In this document: positions 24,703 through 36,120 of the stretch, in pieces | Layout of the letters: every line of letters begins with the position of its first letter | Numbering within the stretch: position 1 is the first letter of the stretch | Source: Neltuma alba | Lineage: Eukaryota; Streptophyta; Magnoliopsida; Fabales; Fabaceae | Length of the DNA stretch: 64,000 nt | Direction of reading: 5' to 3' | Assembly (NCBI RefSeq): GCF_004799145.2 | Contig: NW_021635484.1 | Span: forward strand, 248,001-312,000 | Translations under genes and position numbers: made by a program | Notes under the pieces: model-generated | What the model was told of the DNA's origin: nothing | The model's database searches: none | Seen by the model: the letters and a program-made list of their open reading frames with translations, nothing else

Positions 24703-26616
24703 TGTTAGTAGTAGCTTCAGCCAAAAGGAGGGTGAATTAGGTGATATATAAAAATTTAACTAAAAAAAACAACTAAATAGATAAAACAGTGGAAATGAGT
24801 TTAGAAGGTTTACCAAAGGATGAAGACACAGGAGTTTATACTAGTTCGGTCTCAACCATTTGACCTACGTCCAGTCTTTAGAGTACCTCTAAGATTTCCA
24901 CTAAGTCTCTAAGATTAAATGGGCTATTGGTGCCTCAATACAATAATTGAATCTCTCAGCCACTTCCCCTTACTACCCGTAAGGTTACAATCCCTTCAAG
25001 AGTCTACACTCTTGAGTTACTCTCAGAATTTGAGTAGAAAGATATTACAAACTCTCTCACAAAGTATATAAGTGATAAACACTAAAGTTCGGTAAAACAA
25101 AGTATTAAATGTAATAGTAAATCAATAGATGGTAGCTCATGTATTCAAATCTTTATTCAATGCTCTTCGTGCCTTTTATAGTTAGAGATTTTCAGTTATC
25201 CATTAGGCTAAAGAGCTTCTAGCCATTGGAAGATTGCTTGCGTGTGTTCGACAGTTATAACGGTTGTTCACCATTAATGCTTCTAACACAGTAGATTAAG
25301 GGCTATAATATAACTATTGTGTTTTGTAATCTGCAGAAATCTCTTAGCACAAGTAAGTTTCCTTCTTTAATAAATAGGAATAAGTAACAGAAGAAGTAAT
25401 GATTCTTATCATTGATACAATAGTTGGAAAGCATAGAATCATTCATCAGATATTCAGTAAGAAAGATGAACTTAGTTGATCAAAGCCATGATCGATAATT
25501 CCTTGATCGATCATATTATTGATTAATTAATAAAGAAATAGGTACAACAGATACACACAAATGAAGTACTTCTGAGCTTTATGCAATGATTATTTCTTTC
25601 AAAGTTTGCATGCCTTCATATCTTTTCAAAAGAGATTTATATGATTGAAGAAGGCTAAGAAAAACTTGAAGATAAAATGAAAATATGTTTTATGAAGAAT
25701 CATCATGAAGAATTGTTTGAGTGATGAAATAATTGATCGAACAAATGTTTGATAATCGTTTGATCAAACAACTTATCGATAAACCTAGGCTGTTGTGAAC
25801 ACCATTTTTAAAGTATGATGATTGAACACTTCTTCGATAAAGGGTTGAACGAACAAGTGATTAAAAAGTGGTTCAAAGAATAATTTGACAGTTTTTCCAC
25901 AAAGATGAGTTGATGATTGATTAATAATTAATCGATTAAGTGATCAATTAATAACTGCAAAAATCTTGATGTAGAAAATGTCAAAATAATGCATTGATTA
26001 GATAAGTTATATGAAAACAATGTAGAAGAATATGACAATGATTGATTGTATGATCAATAACCAACTAATCAATCACTTGATTGATCAATGACTGTGAAGA
26101 AATTAAGTTGCAATATAACATAGAGGAATTTGTCAAAACAGATTATCAATTAAGCAGAAGTGATTTGTCAAACAGTGATAGAACAAGTTGTCGATAAATC
26201 ACTGATTGATAAAGTGATTGATAATTTATAAACTTATGTTAAATAGTAACTAAGTGTAGAGAACTTACCAATAATCTGAGTCATTTTTTATTACCTCTTG
26301 ATTGATCAGATGATCGATAATTTTTTGGGTTATAAAACAGGAAGTTTATACCTTTTTCCTAATAGCTTATTGATTAACCATTTATCGATCCAATGATCAA
26401 TAAACTCCTGAACCAACTTAAATTCAACCAATGTCATCAACGATCAATAACTTGATCAATCAACACATTTAAACTACAGTATTTGATTCAAAAAGAACTA
26501 ACAGTTATCTGACATAAATTCAATTAACTAATGATCGAGTAATTGATCGATTAATATCACAGATATCCAGAATTACTTAGAAACTTAATTTGTTATCATC
26601 AAAACACTTAAAGTCA
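24703..26616 (-). mobile_element. Probable solo LTR (copia-like) rich in GATC/ATCGAT words
   Basis: It splits the Tk-c LTR between 'ttctagatga' and 'atagaagaatga'. Ends read TGTTAGTAGTAGC and AAAGTCA. A TATAAAAGG box lies on the minus strand at about 25173-25181, so orientation is minus. From about 25480 to 26580 it carries many ATCGAT, TGATCA and GATTAATTAAT words. On the minus strand it starts TGACTTTAAGTG..TTTTGATGATAAC, which resembles SIRE-type copia LTRs. That is a memory-based inference. No exact target duplication was found, so the ends are approximate. Confidence 0.55.
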
Positions 26617-26755
26617 ATAGAAGAATGATGTAACAGGTGATGTAAGAGAATGATGTATTGACGATGTAAACGTGCACTTAAAGTTCTAAGTTTGCCCTTA
26701 TGATTTCTACTATCTTTCAAGGGCATAATGGTCCATTCAAGACATAAGTTTTGGC

Positions 26756-26763
26756 TATAAATA
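26756..26763 (+). promoter_or_regulatory. TATA box of Tk-c 5' LTR
   Basis: TATAAATA after TTTTGGC, in the same context as the sister LTRs at 7563, 30320 and 46257. Confidence 0.6.
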
Positions 26764-28498
26764 CCTCACCTTGGAAGAGCATTTTGGCAAGAATTTGTAG
26801 AGGAAAAATTCTACAAAAAATTAGAGAGAAAAACGTAGGGGTGAAGGCTAAGAAGAAGGAACAATATTCAAACTTCAAGATTGGTATGTGGTGATTCTCA
26901 CACCTATCTTGATGCCCATTTTGATTTTGTTACTGTTCATATCTGATTCTGAAATTTGGCACGATTAAAGTATACTCTCTAAGCTTTAAATCCATAGATA
27001 GAAAACTTTATTTGGATATGTGTACGATTTATGGTGATTTTTCAAAGTTAGGGTTTAAAATCTGAAAACAGTTTTGATCATTGGAGTAGTAGGAAATTTG
27101 TACAATTATGGTATTGTCTCACACAGAATTGGTTCCTTAAACTATTTTTCCATTAAAGAGAACTTAACGATCTTTCAATAGGACTTAAAACCACTCAGTT
27201 TCTATTTTTCTGGAATTAATTATGAATTTTCAAATTTGAGTAAAAATTCTGGAAATATTGATGAATAGTACCCATAAAGCAAGTCTTGAACTTTGTATAA
27301 TCTCTTGGTCCTAGTGAGTAATTTGACCCTTGTGGATTAGGACCTTGAGACATCTAAGAGAAGTTTTGGATGTGGTTAATTGAAAGCTAGATGGTTGTTG
27401 GGAAGCTAGCAGGTTGAAGAACTAGAGAAAACTTATGGTGCAAGGTATTGAACTTACCTATCTTATGTGCTTGATGTTTATGCTTGCTGTATTGATTTGC
27501 ATGACGCTAATTGTGATGATATGAGCTATGTAAGAATGATGTATGTTCTATCTCTTGATGATTTTATGGCCATGTATGTAGTTGGAAACATTGAGCATAA
27601 GGTTAGATCACTAAATTGGCATAGAGATAATCAAGGAAGCATATCATACACTTATATTCATCTTGCATATATTGATAGTATTGTTTGCTACTGAGATTTC
27701 CCCAAATCTCACCCTCTTTGTAACCAACCATTTAGGTCAAGCATGATAGGCAATGGTTGTATGAAGAGAAGCCAAGAGATTGATGTAAAGAAGTAGAGAA
27801 TTGCTAGTATTACTATGTGATGCTTAAATTCTCTAGTTATATAATAATTATGGAACATGCCAATTTATGTAATTTAGTTCTACATGACATTGGTGGCATG
27901 TAAGAATGAGTATGAGATATAACGAGAATGCATGAGATTGAATTATGCATGCTTGGATTCTTAAAAGAATTAAAGCGAGAATTGTATAAGGAATAAAACG
28001 TAGGTCCTAGAGCAGTCAATTTCTAGGTCCAGATTGACCTATCAAATGAAGGAATTAAGCCACGAATTTTGGTACTCATATAGTACACATCCCAAGCTTT
28101 AAAATAAGAAGTAGATCACCTCAATTGGATGTGTACACAAGGAGATATGATTTTTCAAAGTTGAGGTATAGAATCTGAAAGTTTCAGATTAGACCAAATA
28201 AATAGTAACCTTTACGGATTAAACTGCACGAATTATCAAGGGATAAATCCAATTTGATATTTTTTTCCTTAAAGAGCATTGAAAGGCTTTAGAGTAGAAA
28301 TTTGAAACACCTCTATGCGATTTGTGTAGAATTAGTTATGATTTTTTTAAAGTTGGATCTATAATCTAGAAATATGCACAATGAATAGTAACCCGAGGAC
28401 TTAAAGGAAGATTTTAATTTTTGGGCTTAAGTTATGATCTAAGTGTTCTATTTCACTTCTAAACTCATATTTTAAGGGGTAAAAGTAAGGATGTTTCA

Positions 28499-29300
28499 TT
28501 TTGGTATCAGAGTAAAGGTTCTAGCTCAGGATAAGAATGCTCTGTTAAGGATACTAGGTACACAACGGATCAGGTAATGTCCAGTCTAGTTCAGAGCTAG
28601 TAGTGGGTTATTTGTTCAAGGTCCAACTAAGGTTATGGATTGGAGGTGAATGCTCTAGGGAAAGTGGCTACTGAGGATTATTAAGAGATGAAGTTTGACT
28701 TCTTAGTTAGTTGAGATTTAAAGGAAATTTAGAGATAGCTTCCTACCTGCTAGTGATCCCACAGGATAGGAGAAACCAAAAGTGCTAATGGCCTAGAGAT
28801 ATGAGCTAAAACCTTCCTCAATTGGCTGAAGGGAAGTAGTTGATGCTATGATGCTATGATGAAATGAAGCTATGTAAGACCAGTAGAGGTTAAGAGAAAG
28901 TGTGTCCCATCATGACAAACTAAATGAATTGGTGGCAACGAACAAACACAGAAGTGATTACCAGAGGAGGTTGTGACTTTAATTATGGTGAACAAAGATT
29001 CTGGTTGTGATGAATAGACATAGTGACTCTCAAGTGTTGAGGTGGTGCCTCAGCAAGACTCACTAAATTATGACTCTTAGAGGTTGTAGAGAGTAAGACT
29101 AGTAGATATTAGAAAAAGAGAAGTAGCCACTATTTAGAATTATCAAACTCCCTCTTCAGAGGAAGAGTAATGACAAGGAGTTAGACAAGACAGTTAAGGG
29201 TTTGAGTCTGTACACCAGTAAGAGGGTATAGTGGCCACTTAAGCTTAATGAACTTTTGTAGCCTCGTTAAGGCTAAGGCACTGTGATAGAGTAGCTATCC
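28499..29300 (+). mobile_element. Tk-c internal region, left part
   Basis: It begins with the primer site, then about 350 bp that replace gag and protease (deleted). From about 28860 it matches the reverse complement of 18350-17945 in Tk-b. It breaks at 29300 where Tk-d is inserted, and the same sequence continues at 50406. In Tk-b the words on either side of the break are adjacent, which proves continuity. Many stops; no protein can be called. Confidence 0.8.
28502..28513 (+). other. Primer-binding site of Tk-c
   Basis: TGGTATCAGAGT lies 3 bp after the LTR end. It is one base from the TGGTATCAGAGC complementary to initiator Met tRNA. Confidence 0.85.
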
Positions 29301-31992
29301 TGTAACATTCCCAATTTTAGGCCCAGAAGCCTAGGAAGTAGCCTAAAGAAGGTGGGCTACCAAGCCTTTTTTTGCACAAGTCCCAAAAATGAGAAAAAAG
29401 TCAAAACAGTTTCAGGGACTAAACTTCAAAGTAAGAAAGTTACTAGGGGGCAAATGTGTAAGTAATGTTGAGATTCCAAGAGAGTCTCAAGGGCCCAAAA
29501 AGAGAAAAGAGGATAGATACAGGCCAAAGGTTAAGTTACAAGCCTAAAAAAAATGATTTTATGAGATTAAGTCTAATAGGGACTAAATCATAAATTTAGA
29601 AAGTTAGGACTAATAGGAGTAAAAATGAAAAGTATACAAAAAATTCCCAGAGAAATCCCTGAAAATGGAAATTAATATTTTAAGATTCTTTTATGAAGAG
29701 AAACGATAAAAATACCCCTAAGGCAACTTCAATAGAATTTACAAGGTTATCTCCAACAAAAAGAACACAATTTGAGGTAATTATTTAAAATAGCAAGAGA
29801 CCTAAAAAATATACACAAAAATGAGGTTAAATAGTTAAAAGGTTGTACTAATTTATAAAATTAGTCCTATAACCAAAAGGCTAGTGGAATGGTTTTAATA
29901 AAATATAAAGCCGATTATGCCGATAAAAGGGTATTTCAGTAAATGATTTTTATACAAGGCTTAGAGGAAGTAGTATGGCCTAAGAAAATTCATATATATT
30001 CTCTAGAATTAGAAAAATTTATGGATTAGACAAAAGAATTTTCTGAGCTCCAAAAGGCCATTAAGAAAGTTAGATAAATATGAGCCAAATAAATTGAAAT
30101 GAAACTTGGAGACTAAGTTTAATCCAATGGCTAAGATTCATTCTCCCTTCCTTTCCATTAGATTTTTGACACCTAGAACTTCTTGAAGGATGGTGTAAGG
30201 GATGATGCAAGAAGATGATGTAATGATGAAGCAAAAGTGCACTTAAAGTTTCAAGATTGCCCTTACACTTTCTATTAGCTTCTAAGGGCATTTTGGTCCA
30301 TTCAGGGCCAAGTTTTGGCTATAAATAGAACCCCTCCCCCTTCACTTTTTTGGCCATGATGACAATAAGAGAAAAAACTCTTGCCATTTCTTGAAGCATA
30401 ATCAAGAGGAAGACACCTACTTTGATCAAACAAGTTTGGATTCAACGTTAATAAGTTGTTCTACTTTGTATTATGCTTTGTTTTTTTGGTTTTTATGGTT
30501 GAAAAATATGGTTTCCCTTATGGTGTGATGCTGGCTGAAATATGTCAGGGATAAGGGAGAATGATTTTGATGTTAAACCTAGTTGAAACACATTGATTCA
30601 AGGTTGTTTCAAGTAGTTTTGTGTTGATATTTGAAAGATTATGTGATATGGTTATTGTGTGATCAATTTGGCCAAGCTAAGATCTTCCCCTTAGGATGTG
30701 TTTTTGATAATTGTAAGGCTTCTGATGGATTTAGAATGGAAAATTATGAGCAAACAAGTTCAGAAAGTGAAGTTGGAAGTGTTAGAATCAAAAGTGGAAT
30801 TTAGGAATAACAAGCCCTACAGTTTGGCCAACACTGATTTTTAGGGAAGGAGTTGTATTTTGATGAATCTAAGTTCATATTTGGATTCCTTGGACAAAAT
30901 TGTGTAGGAAAAGCAAGAGGAAATCTTAAAGTACAAGGTAAGGAACTTACCTATTGTCATTACTTGATGTTGTATGCTTGTGTATTAATATTTACATGAT
31001 GTTTGAATGTTGTTGTAGTATGTTTTGGATGCTATAATTGCTATTCATGATGAGTAGATTATGTCTCCATGGCTATGCATTATGAAGATAGCTTTAAGAA
31101 TGCTAATACGTCACTAACTAACAAGAGAATAAGTAAATTGCATATAGTGTATTGGCATCCATCTAGCATGACCATGTGCTCTTGTTTGCTACTGAGATTC
31201 TTCCAAATCTCAGCCCTCCCTAACCAACCATTTAGGTCAATCAATGATGAGCAATGATGGCATGAGAAGGAAGGAGAAGAAAATGGAGAATTATTGATGT
31301 TAATGAATGGTTAAGGATTAGTGTATAATTCTCCTATTATGTAAATTATGTTTATGGATGCCAATGGTGCAATGTAATTGATTAGAATGTCTATGGCATG
31401 AATAAAAATGTATGAGAATAAATGGGAAAGAGTAAGCCTAATTATGCATGCCAAGGTAATAAAAAGACTTAAAGTAAGAATTGTATAAGGGATAAAACGT
31501 AGGTCCTCGAGCAGTCAGCTTTCACTCTAGTTTGACCATTAAATGAATTATCCAAGCCATGAATTTAGACAGGCATATAGTACACATCTCAAGCTTTAAA
31601 TCAAGGTGTATATCACCTCAATTGGATGTGTACACAAGGAGATATAAATTTCTAAAATTGAGACATAGAATGTGAAAGTTCCAGAATTTACCAAATAGAC
31701 AGTAAAGTTTAATGAATAAATTGTACAATTGGTAGGAGATAAGTCTAGTTTGATATTGTTTCCTTAAAGAGCATTAAAAGTGCTTTGATTTGAATTTTGG
31801 AACACCTCCATATGAGTTTTTTAGACTTAGTTATGATTTTTAAAAGTTGGACCTGTAATTTGAAAAATGCACAGTGAACAGTGTTTCTGTAAATCAACAT
31901 GCTAGTTACATTTTTATAAGCTAAAGGCCATGCAAAGTAGTCTAAAATGGTTCTAAATAGAGTCTAAGGTATTATATAATTAAGGTGTTATG
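29301..31992 (+). mobile_element. 5' LTR of Tk-d, 2692 bp
   Basis: It begins TGTAACATTCCCAATTTTAGG. The end is mutated (GGTGTTATG instead of GGTGTGACA) but is followed by a recognisable primer site. TATA box at 30320-30327. It is colinear with the 3' LTR from 45263. Confidence 0.85.
30320..30327 (+). promoter_or_regulatory. TATA box of Tk-d 5' LTR
   Basis: TATAAATA, 1019 bp into the LTR, after TTTTGGC. Confidence 0.6.
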
Positions 31993-31997
31993 TTTTT

Positions 31998-32008
31998 TGT
32001 ATCATAGT
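31998..32008 (+). other. Mutated primer-binding site of Tk-d
   Basis: TTGTATCATAG, two changes from TGGTATCAGAG, directly after the LTR end. About 85 bp of leader follow before the Athila-type insertion at 32094. Confidence 0.7.
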
Positions 32009-32093
32009 AGAGGTCTGACATAGGAAAAAGGAATTATCTGCAAAGATTTAGAAAAAGTCTAAAATGGTTCAGAATTAGTAATGGGTTACTTGT

Positions 32094-33330
32094 TGATTGA
32101 GCTTAAATTATTCTTATCTTTTGATTACATTATCCATAGTTTTGTTGCATTTTCTGGCTCTTTTGGCTATAATTGAGCTTATTTTAGATTAAGAGTCCAT
32201 GCATTGAGTTTGTGTCTTTTTTAGGGTAAAATCATCATAATTAGTTATTAATTGTATTCAATTAATTTCTAGGACAATTGATGCCTTAAATTGTTGCTTT
32301 TCAGTGTAGGACACTTGAGATTGGAACCAAGGTTGAAGACTTAAGGCACACAGAACAAAAGAGGAGCCTCTGCCATGGTTCGCCGCGGCACACTTCTGCC
32401 TTCGCCACGGCAAACTCCTCGTGCCAGCATATCCAGACCTGACTGTTTTGGAAAAAAATTGATCTACCCACTTCCATGAACTGACCCAGACACGTCATAT
32501 TCAGGTTAGAAACCCAATTTTCGGTATGAATGAGGTCACACACTGACATAGAGCCACTATCCACGTTTTCTCTTCATCTTCTATCATTCTCTCACCAAAC
32601 CCTAATCCCTCACCTTCCATTGTCACCTTCATCCATGGGCAACACTGAGTCAATTTCGGTGGAGATGTTTCTGCACACCATGAGTGGTTAAGCTTCCTCT
32701 AGCTCTTGAAGATGGATGATTGGCATGAGTTCTAAGAGCTTCAAAAGGGGAGTTTCAGTTTCATCTTAGTTCTAGCTATGTATTTATGAATTCCTAGGTC
32801 TAGGGTTTGTAAATTCTTAGTGAAAGACTTTGATTGATCTGTAATCATTAGTTGATGATTTACATTTGTAGTTGGATTGGTTAATGTTGGATTTCATGCT
32901 TCAATATATGTGGTCACATATATGTTCTTTGTAGCTCTCTTGATCTCTTCATCTTGCATGGTCATGTTTTGATGATGAGGTGATTTTCTGTTGCATTGAA
33001 CCATTTGCATTAATCATTCTTAATTACACATTAGGGAAGCTTAACAATGTTGTCATTAATGAGTTCATTAATGTAAGCATTGGACTCAATGAGTTATTGA
33101 GGTTGTTATCAAGAAAACCTAATGAATTTATAAAACTCCCAAATCTTAAGAGAACTATGATTGCCAAGAATCCATTTTCAAGAGGTTTTATCAATTGATT
33201 CAGTACTTGATTTCCATCCATTTCACCTTAATCTCCCAAAAATCCAAAAATACACTTACATTCTATTGCATTTTATCTTAATTACAAGTCTCAATGAAAA
33301 CCCCAACCTTTTCCAGCTCAATTTGCATTA
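32094..33330 (+). mobile_element. Athila-type 5' LTR, left piece
   Basis: It starts TGATTGAGCTTAAATTATTC and is the inverse counterpart of 34467-35996. It has one pair of palindromic boxes (32383 and 32405). It is broken at 33330 by the insertion of the 33331-39359 LTR, whose target duplication CATTA is at 33326-33330 and 39360-39364. Confidence 0.88.
32383..32410. repeat. Single pair of palindromic CCGCGG boxes
   Basis: Cores at 32383 (ttcgccgcggca) and 32405 (ttcgccacggca), 22 bp apart, about 290 bp into the Athila-type LTR. Sister LTRs have two or three pairs at the same place. Confidence 0.8.
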
Positions 33331-34466
33331 TGTAACATCCCAAAATTTGAAACCCTAGTAATGGGAATATGAGAAATGAGATATGATTGATAAGCATAAG
33401 GTATGAGTAAAGCATGGAAACCCAAAATGGGACGAAACTGACTTTATCGGATCCTAGGGGCAAAATGGTAATTTTGAGAAAAGTTCTCAAAAATTCCCTA
33501 AAAATAGAAAAGGTGGAATTAGAGGTTTTTGAGTCACCTATGATGTTTTGGGAGTGAGAATGGCCCAAAATAAATTTTGGTGAAAATTCCCAGAAAATTA
33601 ATTATTTTTGGGAAAATAGGGAAAAATAAAGGGGGATTAAAGTGATATAATTATATTAATTACCTAAGGACTCTAAAAATTCAAGGAAAATATGGATACA
33701 CTCCCTAGAAATATTTATGAATTTATAAAATTGTTTTCAAGCATTGGAAATGCAGAAAATAATTTATGAGGAATTTACTTCTGAATTCCTATCGGTAAAG
33801 ATCTGATTCTGGAGAAAATGTGAAATAAATACCTAGAGGTCTTGAAAAATTCCCAAAACTTCCAGATCCCACTTTTGGAATAAATAGGGAATTATCATGA
33901 AAGGAAATAGAATTTTTGAAGCCCCTAGCTATTTTTCCTAGTAGAGGGCAAGAAATCGGGTATTGTGTGACCAAATGAATTTTTAAATTACCCTAACCAA
34001 TTCCATTGCTTCCTCATCAGTTTTTACCATTTAGTTAGCATCCAACAAGGCCCAAATTCGTGCTCATTATGATCAGAACAACTAGCTTGTGTGCTGGGCA
34101 AATTTTCAACCATTGGATCAACTCTCTTGGAAAGTAAGTCAAAGCATGTGTGGCTAGGATTTGTCCTTCATTTTGGCCGACCTTAGCACTTAATTTGGGG
34201 CAGAAATAGCTGCCCAAGGGCAGGTTTTTGGGCAGCAAATGAGCTCTATAGATACCCCCACAAGGCACTCAAAATTCGGACAGAATTGGGACAATAGAGG
34301 GGAGGTTCTGCACAACTTTCTTCTTGGCTTCCAAACACTCCTCAAATCACCTCCAATCCAAGGTTTATCATCAAGCTTTAATCCAAGACTCCTTGAGGTA
34401 TGTTTAGGCTTTAATTTGATGCTTTTTCCTTGGCCAAACCGTGACTTAAAGTGAGGGGGAAGTGCT

Positions 34467-35996
34467 TGAAAGAGAGCCTTTTCTTGTCGTTCGCTTAGAG
34501 GTTCTCGCTCAAAAATTTATCCAAGCTATGCAGTAGTGCAAACTCGGGTCGTTCTCTTTTGGGAGCCTAAATTAGATGTCTAAGTTAGATTAATGCTATG
34601 CAGAGTAATGAAAAAGGGGTTTTTGGTGTTTTTATCCATTAATGAAATGCTAAAACTAAATGCAATTAATTTAAATCTAAGTCACTATGTTTTTGGATTT
34701 TTCTAAGATAGTAGTAATGAAGTGAAGTTAATGATATGTAATCTCTTGAATATAGCTTTGAAGCAATCATAGTTCAAGATAAGTATGGGAGTAGAAATCA
34801 CCAAGTTTTCTAAATGAAAAACCTTAAAGAACTCTTTAAGTCTAGGATCTTAATCAATGGTACCCATTTCATAAGATCCTATTAAGCTCACTTAGTGTGT
34901 GTATTAAGATTAATTAATGTACTTGGTTAAATGCAAGCCCAGATCAACTCAACAATCACACATTACCATGCAAGACAGAGAGTATCAAAAGAGTTGCATA
35001 AAAACATACATGTAACCACATGTATTGAAGCTCAAATTCAACACTAATAATCCAATACACAAGACAATCATCCAGAATTGATTACAACCATAATCAAAAT
35101 AGTTCAGCCCAAATTTACAAATCCTAAGACCTAGAAATTCATAAACAAAGAACTAGAACTTATAGATGAAGCTAACTCCCCTTTGAAGCTTTGTGAACTC
35201 ATGCTTCTTCCACCATATTCAAGAGTTGAGAAGCTTAGCTAGTCATAACTCTTGAATCAGCTCCAACTAGGTATTGTTCTTCAGCCATGGCAGCAGCAGA
35301 TGGGAGAAATGGAAATGGGATTAGGGTTTCTGAGGTGAAAATGAGAGAAGAGGATGAAAGATACGTAGGTGGTGGCTGAATAGAGGTGTTGTAGGAGATG
35401 GAATGGAGTGTTGGGTCGAAAATAGGGTTTCTAAGGGTTTTAGGGATCCATCTGGGTCGGATCATATGATTAGAAGCTCCATTTTCGCGTTCTGATCCGG
35501 ATCTGGCGTTGCTGATATGAAGAGTTCGCCGCGGCTAAGGAAATCCTTTGCCGCGACGAAGCATGCCCGAGAGGAGCTCCGCCTAATCTTGTGATTTTGC
35601 CGCGGCGAAGATGTAAGTTGGCCGCGGCGAACTCTGCCCGAGAGACTACTGGTGAGGTTTCAATTTGGCGCCGCGGCGAAGAGAATCTTCACCGCGGCGA
35701 ACTCTATTAGTGCTAATACTCTGATCTTGTGTTGTGTCATCCTTTGGTCTTTGATCTTGGCTTCAATTCTCAATTGTCCTACAATAAAAAACAACAATTT
35801 GAAGCATCAATTGTCCTAGAAATCAACTGAATACAATTAATAACCAATTATGACAATTTTAACCTCAAAAAAGACACTAACTCAAAGCAAGGACTCTTAA
35901 TCTAGATTAAGCACAATTATCATCAAAAGGAGCCAAAATCTATGATAAATACCCTTAAAATGATATGAAATAACATAGAATAATTGGGCTAAATCA
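34467..35996 (-). mobile_element. Athila-type solo LTR, target duplication GTGCT
   Basis: Plus-strand ends are TGAAAGAGAGCC and GGGCTAAATCA. GTGCT is present at 34462-34466 and 35997-36001. Removal restores the sister LTR sequence seen in reverse at 11060-11080. Orientation is minus, opposite to the Athila-type element two levels out. It holds three pairs of palindromic boxes. Confidence 0.92.
35529..35697. repeat. Three pairs of palindromic CCGCGG boxes, 71-bp period
   Basis: Core starts are 35529, 35551, 35600, 35622, 35671 and 35692 (spacings 22, 49, 22, 49, 21). The consensus box TTCGCCGCGGCGAA is its own reverse complement. It lies 300-470 bp from the LTR start, in U3. Confidence 0.9.
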
Positions 35997-36120
35997 GTGC
36001 TGTTCATTTCTGTTATGCTGGAAATGCTAGGAAAGGATAACAAATTGAGTATGAGCTTGTGTTGTTGATGTATGGTGCTGTTTTGAATGGGTTATGGAAG
36101 AAATTACCCTAGGACCTATG

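Larger units (their letters stand above)
23823..28498 (+). mobile_element. 5' LTR of Tk-c, interrupted by an insertion
   Basis: It begins TGTCACATCCTAATTTTTAGG and ends AAGTAAGGATGTTTCA, followed at once by a primer site. The LTR is split at 24702/24703 by a 1.9-kb insert and resumes about 26617. Without the insert it is about 2.76 kb, normal for the family. TATA box 26756-26763. Because the flank repeats TGTCACA, the exact start could be 7 bp earlier. Confidence 0.85.

Noticed and set aside
34239..34454. 71-codon ORF conserved at 11075-11290 as a real gene
   Set aside because: Conservation follows from recent duplication of the LTR; it overlaps the TATA region and has no known domain.
35235..35465. 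76-codon minus ORF ending MAEEQYLVGADSRV..
   Set aside because: Inside a solo Athila-type LTR; the 5' LTR copy at about 32580-32760 does not keep the frame.
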